A stretch of 64,000 bases of DNA from Neobacillus sp. DY30 (GTDB taxonomy: Bacteria > Bacillota > Bacilli > Bacillales > Cytobacillaceae), in contig NZ_CP126093.1 in the NCBI RefSeq assembly GCF_030123065.1, forward strand, positions 5,586,001-5,650,000, read 5' to 3'. Of the stretch, positions 24,697-32,159 are shown in pieces (the first letter of the stretch is position 1; each line of letters opens with the position of its first letter). Below the pieces are notes generated by a model that made no database searches, was not told where the DNA came from, and was given only the letters and a program-made list of their open reading frames with translations. The position numbers and the translations under genes were made by a program.

Positions 24697-25554
24697 TTAT
24701 TTCACTCCAAATGGTTCGACTTCATTTAATGTTTCAATACAATAGCTTGTATCATTACATTGATAGAACGTTTCATTCGTTACTTCATCTACAAGCTCAT
24801 CTAAAAAGACCCCAGCCCGGCCGCATAGCCGGCAATGCTTGTCTTCAAACGACTCTGGCTCAAACGGATAATCTTCAAAATCCAGCGATACGACCTTTGT
24901 ATACGGCGGGACTGCGTACACCTTCTTTTCACGGCCTGCCCCTAACAAAATAAGTGCTTCACTTTCATGCATTTTCGGATTATCAAATCGTGGGATCGGA
25001 CTCGGTGCCATCACATAACGATCATGGACCATCACAGGGTGATCTGCCCCTGTTGTCATACTTCCATATTTCATAATCTGTTCAAACAGCATTAACCAAG
25101 CACCACTATATTCTTTCTCTGCGTGAAGTTTTTTCGTTTCATTCTCGCTCGGCTCATAATAGCGAAGCGGTTCAGGAAGCGGCACCTGCAAGATGAGAAT
25201 TTGATCCTTCTTTAGCGGAACCTCAGGAATTCGGTGTCTTGATTGAATAAGGGTTGCCTCCGTGGTACGATCAGTTGTTGCTACCCCAGTCGTATCAGAA
25301 ACGAGCTTTTTAATATTGACGGCATTAACAGATTCATCCGATCCTTGATCAATAACTTTTAGAACATCATTTTTACCGATTAACGATAGCGTTAACTGCA
25401 AACCGCCCGTTCCCCAGCCTCTTCCAATCGGCATTTCTCTTGAGGCAAATGGAACTTGGTAACCAGGAATCGCAATCGCCTTCAGAGTGGCACGTCTAAT
25501 TTCTCTTTTTGAACCTTCGTCAAAAAAAGCAAAGTTATAGGCTGTATTCATCAC
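24697..25554 (-). CDS. phnJ: Carbon-phosphorus lyase catalytic subunit PhnJ
   Basis: A 285-residue radical SAM enzyme that cleaves the C-P bond of 5-phosphoribosyl 1-methylphosphonate, giving methane and the cyclic phosphate. The atypical cluster motif CX2CX21C is intact (C241, C244, C266), and the fourth cysteine is C272, in register with the E. coli enzyme. Other markers are FDEGSKREIRRATLKAIAIP and GRGWGTGGLQ. Its start overlaps the phnI stop by 4 bp. Confidence 0.92.
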   Translation of the reverse strand: MMNTAYNFAFFDEGSKREIRRATLKAIAIPGYQVPFASREMPIGRGWGTGGLQLTLSLIGKNDVLKVIDQGSDESVNAVNIKKLVSDTTGVATTDRTTEATLIQSRHRIPEVPLKKDQILILQVPLPEPLRYYEPSENETKKLHAEKEYSGAWLMLFEQIMKYGSMTTGADHPVMVHDRYVMAPSPIPRFDNPKMHESEALILLGAGREKKVYAVPPYTKVVSLDFEDYPFEPESFEDKHCRLCGRAGVFLDELVDEVTNETFYQCNDTSYCIETLNEVEPFGVK

Positions 25555-26669
25555 CTTTTCACCTCTTGTCCTTTTGATATCCCTTCTTTTTTCGTTTTTC
25601 GTACACTATCCAGCTTGGATTGGAAGGTAACATAATGAGGCATTTTCAAATGTGAGATAAAGCCCGTCGATTCCACTGAATCAATATGAAAAAGAACAAA
25701 TTCTTCATTATGACTGGGAAAATCAGTAGTTGGATGTTCAAGACAATTATCGAGAATTCCCATTGCAATCGCCTTTGTTTCATTTTGACCAAACACAAGG
25801 CCGTAGCCAATTTCAAACTCCAATTCTTTTTTTCCGTATTCCTTTTCAACGGTAACCGGCATGAGCATTTCGACTTCTGTGACTTTTACTTCACCAATAT
25901 AAAAGGCATCATCATCGTCACCAGCATCAGTTGGATGATCAATCGTAACGGGCAAAGTGCCAACGCGAAGCTCGCCAACAGTCGGATGCAAGGCACCATA
26001 TCCCCTAATAACCGCATAGGCAAGGGAAGTAACAGCACCTGTTTCCCCTCTTGTTAAAATTTGCAGCCTTTGACTTCTGCTCGACGGAAACTCTAGACTT
26101 TCTCTCGTCACATCATCTGGTTCACTATCGTTGTTTTCGCAAGGCGGAATTAAGCCTTCTTTACGTAAATAATCAAGCACCTTTGGTAAAGTCAGCCTTT
26201 GTTCATCACCTTGAAAGCTTTCCTGTAGATAATGATGAAGCCATTCCTGAACGACCTCGTCACTTTCATCCATTAAGTTAAAATCAAGCAATCGATGGGT
26301 ATAATCGGTTGTTGCCCCAAGAATTTGACCTCCCGGAATATCTTTAAAGCTTGCCGAGATCCGGCGCTCAACATTCATTTGCCCGGTTTCAATCACTCTT
26401 GAATAATGCTTCCTGGGGACCGTCGAACGATAAGCTCTTAACAAGAATACGGCCTCTTCCGGGTTTCCTTCTGCTTGTTTGATCGCCAGAGCAGCCAGCG
26501 TCTCATTGTATAAACTGCTTTCGGACATCACCTGATCCACTAATCCACGCATACCGGCTTGAATTTTTTCAACTTCGATGGTTTGTCCATGATGAACTCT
26601 TTCATATTTCAAACGCTTGATTGACTCTTCAATCGCATGCGTTCCACCTTTAACGGCTACATATCCCAT
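25551..26669 (-). CDS. phnI: C-P lyase core subunit PhnI (nucleosidase)
   Basis: A 372-residue core subunit starting MGYVAVKGGTHAIEESIKRL, a PhnI signature. It also has the ARAYRSTVPR-type segment (LRAYRSTVPRKHYSR) and AYAVIRGYGALHPTVGELR. In the E. coli pathway PhnI with PhnG, PhnH and PhnL transfers phosphonate to the C1 of ATP ribose, displacing adenine. It overlaps phnH by 13 bp and phnJ by 4 bp. Confidence 0.92.
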   Translation of the reverse strand: MGYVAVKGGTHAIEESIKRLKYERVHHGQTIEVEKIQAGMRGLVDQVMSESSLYNETLAALAIKQAEGNPEEAVFLLRAYRSTVPRKHYSRVIETGQMNVERRISASFKDIPGGQILGATTDYTHRLLDFNLMDESDEVVQEWLHHYLQESFQGDEQRLTLPKVLDYLRKEGLIPPCENNDSEPDDVTRESLEFPSSRSQRLQILTRGETGAVTSLAYAVIRGYGALHPTVGELRVGTLPVTIDHPTDAGDDDDAFYIGEVKVTEVEMLMPVTVEKEYGKKELEFEIGYGLVFGQNETKAIAMGILDNCLEHPTTDFPSHNEEFVLFHIDSVESTGFISHLKMPHYVTFQSKLDSVRKTKKEGISKGQEVKR

Positions 26670-27307
26670 TCAATCACCCGATTTCTGGTAATTTGTGTAG
26701 TTCTAGGTAAACATAATAGCTGATGATTTTGATCGATAAAGATCAAATCAATCCCTAACGGGTATTCCTTGTTTTTTTCCTGGCGGCTTTCCATCCATTT
26801 TTCATTTATATCCAAAGAAATGAGCTCCGTTGTGTGAATTCCTGGTCCTTTTAACAATAGGGCTTCACCGCTTGTCACAGATTCCACTTCAGCGATAATG
26901 AAGGAGGAGGCATGTGGATTTTTTAACGTCCCAGCCTTCGCATTATTAATGGCCTCTTCAAAACATCCTTTCTCAGCATCTTGAAGGATTAATAGAAAAT
27001 CTGCCTTCTTTGAATCTGCAGGCTTTGCATAGGTTAATTGATTAATGGTTTGGGTAACCGAATCAGCTTGAGGTGAAAAAACTTTAAAAGAAACTTCCTG
27101 ATCAAATAAGGTTAGGGCGATCAATAAAGTAGAAGCACTGCAGCCTTTTTTAGCCTCCTCTTCTACTAAAGCTGCCTCCTTCCTCAAATCGGAAATGAGC
27201 CCTGGTCTTGAAGTAGAATCTACCAATTTTCGATAAACAGATTGAAGATCGTGAACGATATCTAATTTCAACATCTCTTCCCCCTCATTAAACATCCATT
27301 GTTTCAA
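26657..27307 (-). CDS. phnH: C-P lyase core subunit PhnH
   Basis: A 216-residue PhnH homologue. It has LDIVHDLQSVYRKLVDSTSRPG near the N-terminus (split here: LDIVHDLQSVYRKL, DSTSRPG), ALTLFDQEVSF and VTSGEALLLKGPGI. It is a structural member of the (PhnGHIJ)2 core. The frame opens with MKQWMFNEGEEMLKLDIVH; an internal ATG before LKLDIVH (about 27274) with GAGGGGGAAGAG upstream is an alternative start. The frame overlaps the end of phnG by 20 bp. Confidence 0.87.
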   Translation of the reverse strand: MKQWMFNEGEEMLKLDIVHDLQSVYRKLVDSTSRPGLISDLRKEAALVEEEAKKGCSASTLLIALTLFDQEVSFKVFSPQADSVTQTINQLTYAKPADSKKADFLLILQDAEKGCFEEAINNAKAGTLKNPHASSFIIAEVESVTSGEALLLKGPGIHTTELISLDINEKWMESRQEKNKEYPLGIDLIFIDQNHQLLCLPRTTQITRNRVIEWDM

Positions 27308-27710
27308 AATTTACTTTTGTTTTTAAAATAGAATGGCTGGCAGCAGCTCTCTGCTCCTGAATGACTTTCTCCTCGTTTTCAAGCAGCAGCTTCCACCCGA
27401 TCGTTTCAGGCAGCTTCGCTTCATACGCGGCGTCAATCACAGCAAGATGATACGAAAGTTCTGGTTGATCGCCTGCCACAATGCCAATTCCAATTCTTCC
27501 ATCGATTTGAACCTTACATTCGGTTACCAACACTTCCCCAGGATAAAACAGGCTTTTTTGGGAAGTCTCTCGGACTTTCATCATCACTAAGCCGCTTTCT
27601 GGCTCTTGAATGACCCTCACCTGGTATGTATCTTTTATACAATGGGCCAAGTCCTCTGCTAGTTTTTGAGAGCCATTGATTAATATCTCCGTTCTTCGTC
27701 TTCTTCTCAT
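27288..27710 (-). CDS. phnG: C-P lyase core subunit PhnG
   Basis: A 140-residue first gene of the C-P lyase operon. PhnG markers are SGLVMMKVRETSQKSLFYPGEVLVTECKV (in parts: SGLVMMKVRETSQ and FYPGEVLVTEC) and GIVAGDQPELSYHLAVIDAA. It is part of the PhnGHIJ core complex. AGGAGGCCTTAG precedes the ATG. Upstream, a 277-bp inverted-repeat element (27817-28093) lies between this gene and the PhnF-type regulator, so the promoter must be in 27711-27816 or inside that element. Confidence 0.88.
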   Translation of the reverse strand: MRRRRRTEILINGSQKLAEDLAHCIKDTYQVRVIQEPESGLVMMKVRETSQKSLFYPGEVLVTECKVQIDGRIGIGIVAGDQPELSYHLAVIDAAYEAKLPETIGWKLLLENEEKVIQEQRAAASHSILKTKVNFETMDV

Positions 27711-27816
27711 CTAAGGCCTCCTAATGTCCTTTGTTCTACATGTATTACTCTATCTTGTTGCCAAGTGAGCGAACGTAAAAGGATGGTTAAGTTTGTATGG
27801 GTTTTGTAAATGATAA

Positions 27817-28093
27817 GGCTCTGTTATTATTTATTGTTGATTTTCGTGTAGGGCTGAGAAAGCATAGGCGGAGAATTTCCGGCTATTGTTTATAGAGGAA
27901 GCTTAATTAGCAGTTATAAGCGGAGATATTCCGGTTAACTGCTTTAAATAAGACAAAACCCAAGGATTTAGATACAATAAGCGGAAAAACTCCGCCTATT
28001 TTTAAGGAAATATGGGCATCTTCCAATATAAACGGAAATTCTCCGTTTATTTTCCAAACTTAGTGAAAATCAACATTCAGTTTTAACAGAGCC
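27817..28093. mobile_element. MITE-like element with 29-bp terminal inverted repeats
   Basis: The left end (27817-27845) and right end (28065-28093) are 29-bp inverted repeats that share GGCTCTGTTA and TGTTGATTTTC. Between them are four short palindromic units of the form A(T/A)A(A/G)(G/A)CGGA-N5-TCCG at about 27859, 27920, 27979 and 28029. There is no open reading frame. The possible target duplication TAA flanks both ends. It resembles a non-autonomous element carrying GCGGA palindromes, inserted in the phn promoter region. Confidence 0.65.
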
Positions 28094-28100
28094 TAAAATA

Positions 28101-28133
28101 AAAAAAATCGGCTTCTCATTGGCCGATTTTTTT
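28101..28133 (-). terminator. Terminator of the PhnF-type regulator gene
   Basis: ATCGGC (28107-28112) pairs with GCCGAT (28122-28127), flanked by A and T runs on both sides. It lies 33 bp after the regulator stop and can work in both directions. Confidence 0.7.
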
Positions 28134-28166
28134 CTATTTCAAGCTTTATATAGAATAACAACACCT

Positions 28167-28868
28167 TCAGATCACATAAGTAAAACAATCGCTGCGATAC
28201 ATTATCTTCGAATATTCCAACACTATCCCAGTTTTTTTATCTACGCATCCTGATTCTAAAAGTAAAAGGGGTACAAGGCTGGGACATTTCAATAGATCTC
28301 GTTCTTCTTTACTTGGAAAAACAACACTCAATTGGCTGCGAGTCGATTGAAAATCTGTGTAGCCTTGTTGTCGATAATAGTGAAAAATAGAGTGAATGCC
28401 CTTCCCATCGTTTTCAATGTTTTCAAAAAGGGATTGAGATAAGTACGATGTATGAACAGCAATCGGACAGTCTTCAACAATTCGTAATCGGCTAATCTTA
28501 AACACGGCGTCTTCACGATTCACTTGCAACGTATGATAAATGGAAGAATCGTATGGAATTTTTTCACAAGATTGATTGATTGTCTGAGAATCAAACTTTA
28601 ATTCCTTCATTTTTTCAGTAAAACTCACATCTCCGGTTAAAATAAGCGGTATTTGCAATTTTTGATTTTGAACATAACTGCCTTTTCCTTGCTTTGAAAA
28701 AATATAACCAAGTTCCTGCAAGCGCTCATACACCTTCCGAATCACCATTCTGGGCACTTTATACAGATCGGCTAGTTCATTTTCAGATGGCAATTTGTCA
28801 TTCGGTTTATATTTTCCTTCCCGTATTTCCGAAATCAACCGATCTACTAATAAAGTTTTTTCAGACAT
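28167..28868 (-). CDS. phnF: GntR/HutC-family regulator of phosphonate uptake (PhnF type)
   Basis: A 233-residue regulator. The N-terminal winged helix (residues 1-65) has the GntR signature LPSENELADLYKVPRMVIRK and GYIFSKQGKGSYV. The C-terminal UTRA domain (about 75-230) has KISRLRIVEDCPIAVHTSYL, which binds a small effector. Position next to phn genes supports PhnF. The ATG at 28868 is preferred to the TTG at 28871 because of AAGGGG 9 nt upstream. It is separated from phnG by a terminator and the inverted-repeat element, so it is transcribed separately. Confidence 0.82.
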   Translation of the reverse strand: MSEKTLLVDRLISEIREGKYKPNDKLPSENELADLYKVPRMVIRKVYERLQELGYIFSKQGKGSYVQNQKLQIPLILTGDVSFTEKMKELKFDSQTINQSCEKIPYDSSIYHTLQVNREDAVFKISRLRIVEDCPIAVHTSYLSQSLFENIENDGKGIHSIFHYYRQQGYTDFQSTRSQLSVVFPSKEERDLLKCPSLVPLLLLESGCVDKKTGIVLEYSKIMYRSDCFTYVI

Positions 28869-28967
28869 CAAGGCTAACCCCTTTCGACACGAAATCTATG
28901 TCTAGTATATCGCCAGAATATGAAGTAATAGTAAAGCCTATGTAAATTTTCATTTATCCTTAAGAAA

Positions 28968-28992
28968 AAGCCCTAATACTAGATTAGGGCTT
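28968..28992 (-). terminator. Terminator after the hexapeptide transferase gene
   Basis: AAGCCCTAAT (28968-28977) and ATTAGGGCTT (28983-28992) form a perfect 10-bp stem with loop ACTAG, followed on the minus strand by TTTTTC. It lies 11 bp after the transferase stop. Confidence 0.8.
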
Positions 28993-29002
28993 GCCACAAC
29001 AC

Positions 29003-29635
29003 TTAACCATGCTTTTTTAGGAAGGATTCTACATCGTTTAATTCATCAAAATGGGCTTCAAGCTTTTTCCTTGGCCAATCCCACCAGGCAATTTCAAGTA
29101 ATCGGTCTGCTACTTCCTTTGAAAACCTTTTTTTAATAGGTTTGGCAGGAACACCAACGACAATCGTATAAGGCTCGACGTTTTTCGTTACAACCGCCCC
29201 AGAGCCAATGACTGCTCCAGTGCCAATTTCTACACCTTTCATAATAATCGCACCATGGCCAATCCATACATCATGGCCGATTTTCACGGTTTGAGTTCTC
29301 CGCCAGTTAAAAAGTGCTTCATCATCCTTATCAGCAAAGTCATATGCCACCTTTCGATACGTCATATGGTGCTGGCTGACTCTGTCCATCGGGTGCTGAA
29401 CCGGATTAATACATACATGAGACGCAATCGAACAAAACTTACCTATTTCCGCATAGTTAACCGTTACATCATCCATCGTGTAGGTATAATCACCAAAGGT
29501 GGACTCAATGATATGATTATTTTCTCCAATAGACGTCCATTCCCCCGCAGAACTATTGATAATATAGCTTGAATCAGCGAAGCTTGGAGTGATCGATAGC
29601 TTTTTTTCCTTTTTGGGCTGATAAATCAATGGCAT
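29003..29635 (-). CDS. Phosphonate-associated hexapeptide-repeat acetyltransferase
   Basis: A 210-residue left-handed beta-helix transferase. Hexapeptide repeats run from about residue 50 to 165 (IGEFCSIASHVCINP; VWIGHGAIIMKGVEIGTGAV). The xenobiotic acetyltransferase-like insertion HPMDRVSQHHMTYRK contains the likely catalytic His. It matches the family of transferases found specifically in phosphonate clusters (TIGR03308-like). The acceptor is not known; acetylation of an aminoalkylphosphonate, as PhnO does in E. coli, is a reasonable inference. It follows the PHP gene by 21 bp in one operon. Confidence 0.8.
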   Translation of the reverse strand: MPLIYQPKKEKKLSITPSFADSSYIINSSAGEWTSIGENNHIIESTFGDYTYTMDDVTVNYAEIGKFCSIASHVCINPVQHPMDRVSQHHMTYRKVAYDFADKDDEALFNWRRTQTVKIGHDVWIGHGAIIMKGVEIGTGAVIGSGAVVTKNVEPYTIVVGVPAKPIKKRFSKEVADRLLEIAWWDWPRKKLEAHFDELNDVESFLKKHG

Positions 29636-29656
29636 ATATAAGGTTCAGCTCCTTAT

Positions 29657-30517
29657 TCAAATGAATTCGTTTTTTCGTGTCCTCGCTAGTAACGCTTCTA
29701 AAGTCTCTATTCCTGGGCTTTTACTCCCAATTAACACAGGTTTTTCTCCATACTCACCGTGAAAATCGGATCCACCTGTCATGATTAGGTCATATTGTCT
29801 TGCCAGCTGTTTGGCTTGTTCTTCATGTTTCTCATCATGCAGCGGATGCCAAACTTCAATTCCCTGCAATCCAGCTTCCACTAACTTCGGCACCATTTCA
29901 AAGTTGCCATACTGCCCCGGGTGAGCAAGCACGGGTACTCCCCCAGCAAGAAGAATGGCTTGAACAGCTGTTTTGGCATCGATATATTCCATTGGGATAA
30001 AAGCAATCCCCGGCTTCTCACCATTTTGTCCGCGATTAAATAATCTTTTATAAAGCCTGCCATAAATGGAACCGGTATATCCTGCTTCAATCAATGCATG
30101 CATGATATGCTGCTTGTAAACTCCTGTTCCTCCATGAGCAATTTCCATGCAGCGCTCCCATGTGATCTTATACCCTGCAGCCATTAATCTTTCAACCATT
30201 TCCTCTGAAGCTCTGTTTCTTTGGTTAACGAGTGGTTGACATATGGTTTCAATCCCCTCATGACCAGGTTCAATAAAATAACCGAGAATGTGTACGCGCC
30301 GGCCTCTTTCAAAATCAAACCCTGACATTTCAATGCCTGGAATCACTTCAATTCCATATCTCTTTCCAGTTTCAACTGCCTCTTTAAGACCCTTCGTGGT
30401 GTCATGATTTGTCACTGCTAAGTGTGTAACCCCTTGTGCAAGAGCTAACTCCAAGACTTCTTCAATGGATAATGGACAATCTGAAATATTCGTATGACAA
30501 TGTAACTCAATTTTCAC
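29657..30517 (-). CDS. PHP-domain phosphoesterase, likely cyclic-phosphate hydrolase (PhnPP-like)
   Basis: A 286-residue PHP-family metallophosphoesterase. Metal ligands are visible as H6, H8 and D13 (ELHCHTNISD), VTNHDTT, PGIEMS, LAHPGQYG and the C-terminal GGSDFHG. C-P lyase yields 5-phosphoribosyl 1,2-cyclic phosphate, opened by PhnP in E. coli; no phnP is present here. A PHP protein (PhnPP of Eggerthella lenta) is known to hydrolyse that cyclic phosphate, so this gene may complete the pathway (inference). The GTG start at 30517 follows AAAGGAGGGACCTGAC. Confidence 0.8.
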   Translation of the reverse strand: MKIELHCHTNISDCPLSIEEVLELALAQGVTHLAVTNHDTTKGLKEAVETGKRYGIEVIPGIEMSGFDFERGRRVHILGYFIEPGHEGIETICQPLVNQRNRASEEMVERLMAAGYKITWERCMEIAHGGTGVYKQHIMHALIEAGYTGSIYGRLYKRLFNRGQNGEKPGIAFIPMEYIDAKTAVQAILLAGGVPVLAHPGQYGNFEMVPKLVEAGLQGIEVWHPLHDEKHEEQAKQLARQYDLIMTGGSDFHGEYGEKPVLIGSKSPGIETLEALLARTRKNEFI

Positions 30518-30639
30518 GTCAGGTCCCTCCTTTATCTTTGTTATTAGAATAACTTGGTACCAAGTTATAAAGTGTTAATTGTGAGTAAATTGTTTGTAAA
30601 TAAAGCTCTACAAAAAAAAACTGGAAGTTTTGCTCAGCA

Positions 30640-30676
30640 AAAAGCCCAACTAACAAATATTTGCTAGTTGGGCCTT
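30640..30676 (-). terminator. Terminator of the SDR-ArsR operon
   Basis: AAGCCCAACTA (30642-30652) pairs with TAGTTGGGCCTT (30665-30676), with a TTTTT run on the minus strand. It lies 11 bp beyond the ArsR stop. Confidence 0.75.
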
Positions 30677-30686
30677 ACATCTATTT

Positions 30687-30989
30687 CTATAGGCATTCAT
30701 TTTCAACAGTATGAATCAGCTCTTTTAATAATTCTACCGAATTGTCGAGGGATAGTGAATAGTACCGCTGTGTGCCCTTTTGTTCAATTTGCACAAGATT
30801 TTGCTCGCGCAGAATTTTTAAATGATGGGAAATAGCCGGTCGTGATAAAGTTGAATGCTCGGCAATTTCATTAACACTTAAGTTTTCCTGTTCCGCTAAT
30901 AGTAAAATAATATCTTGCCTAGCAGGGTCACTTAATGCCGTAAAAAGCGGAATACATGAACGAAAAACTTTAATTGCTTGTTCCCCCAT
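30687..30989 (-). CDS. ArsR-family transcriptional repressor
   Basis: A 100-residue winged-helix protein. It shows LFTALSDPARQDIILLLAE, the recognition helix segment TLSRPAISHHLKILREQNLV and the wing QKGTQRYYSL. It lacks the ELCVCDL metal-binding motif of ArsR/SmtB metal sensors, so it probably does not sense metals. It is the second gene after an SDR, 44 bp away, and probably binds the palindromes upstream of that gene to repress its own operon. Confidence 0.85.
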   Translation of the reverse strand: MGEQAIKVFRSCIPLFTALSDPARQDIILLLAEQENLSVNEIAEHSTLSRPAISHHLKILREQNLVQIEQKGTQRYYSLSLDNSVELLKELIHTVENECL

Positions 30990-31033
30990 TAAACGCTCTC
31001 CTTTTTTATTCTTTTAACATTATTAAATCGGAG

Positions 31034-31801
31034 TTAGGCTTCTTTCGCAACATATTTGGCTATTTTAGCAGCAAGGCTCCTCGGAAGGAATTTCGCTGCG
31101 TATGCTCCTAGTTTGTTTGCACTTCCGGTAATCACTACCCGCTTACCAGACAGCATTCCCAGGTAGCCTTGTTGTGCAACTTCACCTGATGACATTGCCC
31201 TGCTGAACATCTTTGTATTGGTAACATTCGCTACGGAAGCAAAACTTGTCTTTGTTGCTCCAGGACAAAGAGTGGTCACCGTTACATTTGTATCAGCCAA
31301 TTCTTCGACTAGCGCCTCTGAAAAGGACAATACATATGCTTTTGTTGCATAGTAAACCGCCATCATAGGTCCAGGCTGAAACGCTGCTGTGCTTGCAACA
31401 TTAAGAATTCTTGCACCATTATTGTTTTTCTTCAGTTCAGGCAGAAAATAGTAGGTCAACTCTGTGAGGGCAGAAATATTCAATTGAATCATTTCAGATT
31501 GCTTGTGAATGTCAAGTTCTTCAAATTTACCCATCAATCCAAAACCAGCATTATTTACTAAAGTATTGATTGTAATTCCTGCTGCTTGTACATCCTCATA
31601 AACTTCTTTGGCTGCATGAGGCTCGCTCAAATCCTTACTAATTACTGTCACAGTTAAGTTGGGATATTGGCTTTTGATCTCTTCCATTTTAGTCTTATTT
31701 CGGGCCACAAGTACCAAATCATACCCATCTGCTGCAAACATTTTTACAAATTCATAGCCTAAACCACTTGTAGCCCCCGTAATCAAAACAGTTTTATTCA
31801 C
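31034..31801 (-). CDS. Short-chain dehydrogenase/reductase
   Basis: A 255-residue classical SDR. The NAD(P)-binding motif is TGATSGLG at residues 8-15, the NNAGFG motif follows DVQAAGITINTLV, the catalytic Ser is in NVASTAAF and the catalytic pair is YYATKAY. The C-terminal extension (KFLPRSLAAKIAKYVAKEA) is amphipathic and basic and may touch membranes. The substrate is unknown. It forms an operon with a downstream ArsR gene and is preceded by a near-perfect 34-bp palindrome. Confidence 0.85.
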   Translation of the reverse strand: MNKTVLITGATSGLGYEFVKMFAADGYDLVLVARNKTKMEEIKSQYPNLTVTVISKDLSEPHAAKEVYEDVQAAGITINTLVNNAGFGLMGKFEELDIHKQSEMIQLNISALTELTYYFLPELKKNNNGARILNVASTAAFQPGPMMAVYYATKAYVLSFSEALVEELADTNVTVTTLCPGATKTSFASVANVTNTKMFSRAMSSGEVAQQGYLGMLSGKRVVITGSANKLGAYAAKFLPRSLAAKIAKYVAKEA

Positions 31802-31860
31802 TTTATAACCTCCTGAAATTATGTTTTAAAAAAAGTATGAATGAGTATTTTTAGATTAAA

Positions 31861-31894
31861 TGTTTAAACACTTAAATGTTTAAGCGTTTAAACA
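31861..31894 (-). promoter_or_regulatory. Palindromic operator upstream of the SDR-ArsR operon
   Basis: TGTTTAAACACTTAAATG continues into TTTAAGCGTTTAAACA, a 34-bp palindrome broken at only two symmetric pairs. It contains the perfect sub-palindromes TGTTTAAACA and GTTTAAAC. It lies 60-93 bp before the SDR start and is the likely site for the ArsR repressor. Confidence 0.6.
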
Positions 31895-31984
31895 AATAAT
31901 ACATATTTTTAACTATTAATGCAAGCTTAATTTTAACATTTGTTTTATTAGCTTGATTTATGAATTATAGGTTCAATGTGATGT

Positions 31985-32120
31985 GACCCCCATATCTTTT
32001 CGAAAGCACTGCAAGAACTCAATGTTCCACCTAATCAATGTGTTTATGTTGGCGATCATCCTAAAAATGATGTAAAAGTTGCTCAAGACGTTGGAATCCA
32101 TGGGATTATCAATGGGACCG
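31985..32120 (+). pseudogene. HAD-superfamily hydrolase remnant
   Basis: The plus strand encodes DPHIFSKALQELNVPPNQC then VYVGDHPKNDVKVAQDVGI, the conserved C-terminal motif III/IV region of a HAD-IA hydrolase. A TGA lies two codons upstream and there is no N-terminal DxD part. The frame then runs into the ACCTGC repeat array with no normal end. It is a truncated relic, not a gene. Confidence 0.75.
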
Positions 32121-32159
32121 TCATAACTTACTACATTAACATCAGCAGTTTAATTAAAA

